Below, one piece after another: positions 62,131-64,000 of a stretch of DNA of 64,000 nt. A program made the translations under genes and the position numbers. The notes beneath the pieces are model-generated. The model was not told the DNA's origin, did not search any database, and saw nothing but the letters and a program-made list of their open reading frames with translations. Positions within the stretch are counted from its first letter, which is position 1; each line of letters starts with the position of its first letter. Source of the stretch: Mycolicibacterium insubricum (GTDB lineage: Bacteria; Actinomycetota; Actinomycetes; Mycobacteriales; Mycobacteriaceae); assembly GCF_010731615.1 (NCBI RefSeq), contig NZ_AP022618.1, forward strand, positions 186,001 to 250,000. Reading direction: 5' to 3'.

Positions 62131-64000
62131 TGGCGATGCCCGTGATCAAGAAGCTGCTGGTGGCCAACCGGGGAGAGATCGCCCGACGCGTGTTTCGCAC
62201 CTGTCGCGAACTCGGCATCGCGACCGTCGCCGTGTACTCCGACGCCGACGCCGACGCCTGGCACGTGGACGATGCCGACGAGGCCGTCCGGCTACCGGGT
62301 TCCTCGCCGGCGGAGACCTACCTCGACGGTGACCGGGTGATCGCCGCCGCCCTCCTCACCGGCGCCGACGCCGTGCATCCCGGCTACGGCTTCATGTCGG
62401 AGAACGCCGGCTTCGCGCGGGCCTGCGCCGACGCCGGGCTCGTGTTCGTCGGCCCGCCGCCGGATGCCATCGACGCGATGGGTTCCAAGCTGACGGCCAA
62501 GGCGATGATGGCCGATGCGGGCGTGCCGGTTCTCCCGGGCGGCGACGCGACCGGCCTGGACCCCGACAAGCTGCGCAAGCTCGGCGCCGAGATCGGCTAC
62601 CCGCTGCTGGTCAAGGCGAGCGCGGGTGGCGGCGGGCGCGGCATGCGGGTTGTCGAGTCGGCCGACGACCTCGACGGAGCCGTGGCCTCGGCCTCGCGCG
62701 AGGCGATGTCGGCGTTCTCGGACGGCACGGTGTTCCTCGAGCGGTACGTGCAGCGTCCCCGCCACGTTGAGATCCAGCTGTTGGCCGACATGCACGGCAC
62801 GGTTGTCTCGCTGTTCGAGCGGGAGTGCTCGGTGCAGCGCCGCCACCAAAAGGTCATCGAGGAGGCGCCCTCGCCCGTCGTCGACGACGACCTGCGCGCC
62901 CGGATGGGCGCGGCGGCGGTCGCGGCGGCACAGGCCGTGGGTTACGTCGGGGCCGGAACGGTCGAGTTCGTCCTCGACGCGAACGGCGGCGATGACGACG
63001 GGACGTTCGCCTTCCTGGAGATGAACACCCGGCTGCAGGTCGAGCACCCGGTCACCGAACTCGTCACCGGGCTCGACCTCGTGCGCCTGCAGTTGCTGGT
63101 GGCGATGGGTCGGCCACTGCCTGCCGAGGTGAGCAAGCCGCGGATCACCGGCCACGCGGTCGAGGCCCGGCTCTACGCCGAGGACCCCACGAAGGGCTAC
63201 CTGCCGCAGACCGGAACGCTGCGCACGATGCAGATCCCCGACCACGTCGGGGTCCGGGTGGACTCCGGCGTGCGCGACGGCTCGGTGGTCAGCCACCACT
63301 ATGACGCCATGCTGGCCAAGGTGATCGCCTGGGCGCCCACCCGCGCCGAGGCGCTCGGCGCGCTGTCCGCCGCGCTCGCCGGCGCCCGGATCCACGGACT
63401 CACCACCAACCGGGATCTGCTGGTTCGCGTTCTGCGCCACGACGAGTTCGCCGGACGCGGCACCGACACCGGGTTCCTCGACCGCCACGACGTGGCCGAC
63501 CTCGGCGCAGCCCTCATCGACCGCGACGGGGAGGGCTTGCACGCCATCGCGGCCACACTCGCCCAGGTCGCGGGACGCCGCGCGGCGGCCCCCGTCCAGC
63601 CGACGCTGCCTGCCGGGTGGCGCAACAACCCGTCCCAACTGCAGTCCACCGGATGGCTGACCGCCGACGGCCGCGAGCGTCGGGTGGGCTATGCGCTGCT
63701 CCGCGACGGCGTCGAGGTCGAAGTCGACGGCAAGCCCGTCGAAGACGTCAGCGTGCTCGTGCAGCGGCCGGACCGGGTGGTCCTGGAGACCGGCGGGGTG
63801 CGGCGCGGCTACGACGTCGTCCTCGACGCCGACATTGCCTATGTCGACAGCCCTGCCGGGTCCACTGCGTTTACGCAGGTACCACGGTTCCTGGACCCGA
63901 GCGCGCTAAAGCCGGCGGGCTCGCTGACGGCGCCTATGCCGGGTTCGGTGATCCGGCTGCCCGTCGCCGCGGGCGACGTCGTGACGGCCGGGCAGGCGCT
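62130..64000 (+). CDS. Acyl-CoA carboxylase alpha subunit (biotin carboxylase), AccA2-like, 3' end outside window
   Basis: 623 residues are seen; the end lies beyond the window. Biotin carboxylase domain: KKLLVANRGEIARRVFRTC, ATP-grasp loop KASAGGGGRGMRVV, EMNTRLQVEHPVTE with the catalytic region, and HAVEARLYAEDP. The biotinyl-carrier domain begins at LTAPMPGSVIRLPVAAGD; its biotin Lys must be past the window edge. Start ATG 62130 overlaps the beta-subunit stop (TGATG), with ATG 62136 as alternative. Confidence 0.92.
   Translation, partial: MAMPVIKKLLVANRGEIARRVFRTCRELGIATVAVYSDADADAWHVDDADEAVRLPGSSPAETYLDGDRVIAAALLTGADAVHPGYGFMSENAGFARACADAGLVFVGPPPDAIDAMGSKLTAKAMMADAGVPVLPGGDATGLDPDKLRKLGAEIGYPLLVKASAGGGGRGMRVVESADDLDGAVASASREAMSAFSDGTVFLERYVQRPRHVEIQLLADMHGTVVSLFERECSVQRRHQKVIEEAPSPVVDDDLRARMGAAAVAAAQAVGYVGAGTVEFVLDANGGDDDGTFAFLEMNTRLQVEHPVTELVTGLDLVRLQLLVAMGRPLPAEVSKPRITGHAVEARLYAEDPTKGYLPQTGTLRTMQIPDHVGVRVDSGVRDGSVVSHHYDAMLAKVIAWAPTRAEALGALSAALAGARIHGLTTNRDLLVRVLRHDEFAGRGTDTGFLDRHDVADLGAALIDRDGEGLHAIAATLAQVAGRRAAAPVQPTLPAGWRNNPSQLQSTGWLTADGRERRVGYALLRDGVEVEVDGKPVEDVSVLVQRPDRVVLETGGVRRGYDVVLDADIAYVDSPAGSTAFTQVPRFLDPSALKPAGSLTAPMPGSVIRLPVAAGDVVTAGQA

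Overview
The window is high-GC actinobacterial DNA from a mycobacterium, probably an environmental or fast-growing species. The first 17 kb keeps the gene order of Mycobacterium tuberculosis Rv3667-Rv3683: acs, an S1-type protease, a small membrane protein, ephE, marP, a CoA NUDIX hydrolase, a TlpA-like protein, nth, a small membrane protein, crp, a metallo-beta-lactamase-fold protein, RidA, a DUF4177 protein, two Get3/ArsA-like ATPases, whiB4, ponA2 and a metallophosphoesterase. This is core chromosome: acetate activation, periplasmic acid and redox defence, cAMP signalling and peptidoglycan synthesis.

The core order stops at a tRNA-Pro(CGG) at 17594-17667. Just past its 3' end lies a compact integrative element (about 17.7-22.3 kb): tyrosine integrase, MerR/AlpA-type excisionase, a P-loop replication-type ATPase and two unknown proteins. 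From there to the end of the window the DNA is accessory and built around lipid, terpene or steroid-like catabolism. None of the core order returns, so the right boundary of the accessory region is not visible.

Region 22.9-29.2 kb has two TetR regulators (one KstR-like), two CxGCG hotdog thioesterases, an F420-type LLM oxidoreductase, and a translationally coupled pair made of a transglutaminase-like protein and a BtrH_N/DUF4872 protein. Region 29.5-38.7 kb is a hydroxylation-to-CoA route: a CYP153-type P450 with its own 2Fe-2S ferredoxin and ferredoxin reductase, an NDMA-type alcohol dehydrogenase, an acyl-CoA ligase, an SCP2 protein, a divergent AraC regulator and a type-B carboxylesterase. 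Region 39.1-42.4 kb is an operon of enoyl-CoA hydratase, TIGR03084 protein and AtuA/DUF1446 protein. Its apparent partners (acyl-CoA dehydrogenase, acyl-CoA carboxylase beta and alpha subunits) lie at 59.2-64 kb. The set resembles the M. tuberculosis Rv0971c-Rv0976c cluster, here split by about 17 kb.

The 17 kb between holds TetR genes, a class III cyclase gene cut by an IS407-group IS3 element with a 4-bp target duplication, a FadE/TetR pair sharing a double GGTAC-N5-GTACC operator, an SDR, a second P450, and a chain of genes whose start and stop codons overlap: ferritin-like diiron protein, Baeyer-Villiger monooxygenase (BVMO) 3, BVMO 2 and an HSL-type esterase, with a third BVMO gene (BVMO 1) just downstream. 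Taken together this suggests (inference) oxidation of a hydrocarbon or terpenoid to a ketone, BVMO insertion to an ester or lactone, esterase cleavage, CoA activation, then beta-oxidation that needs carboxylation at a branched position.
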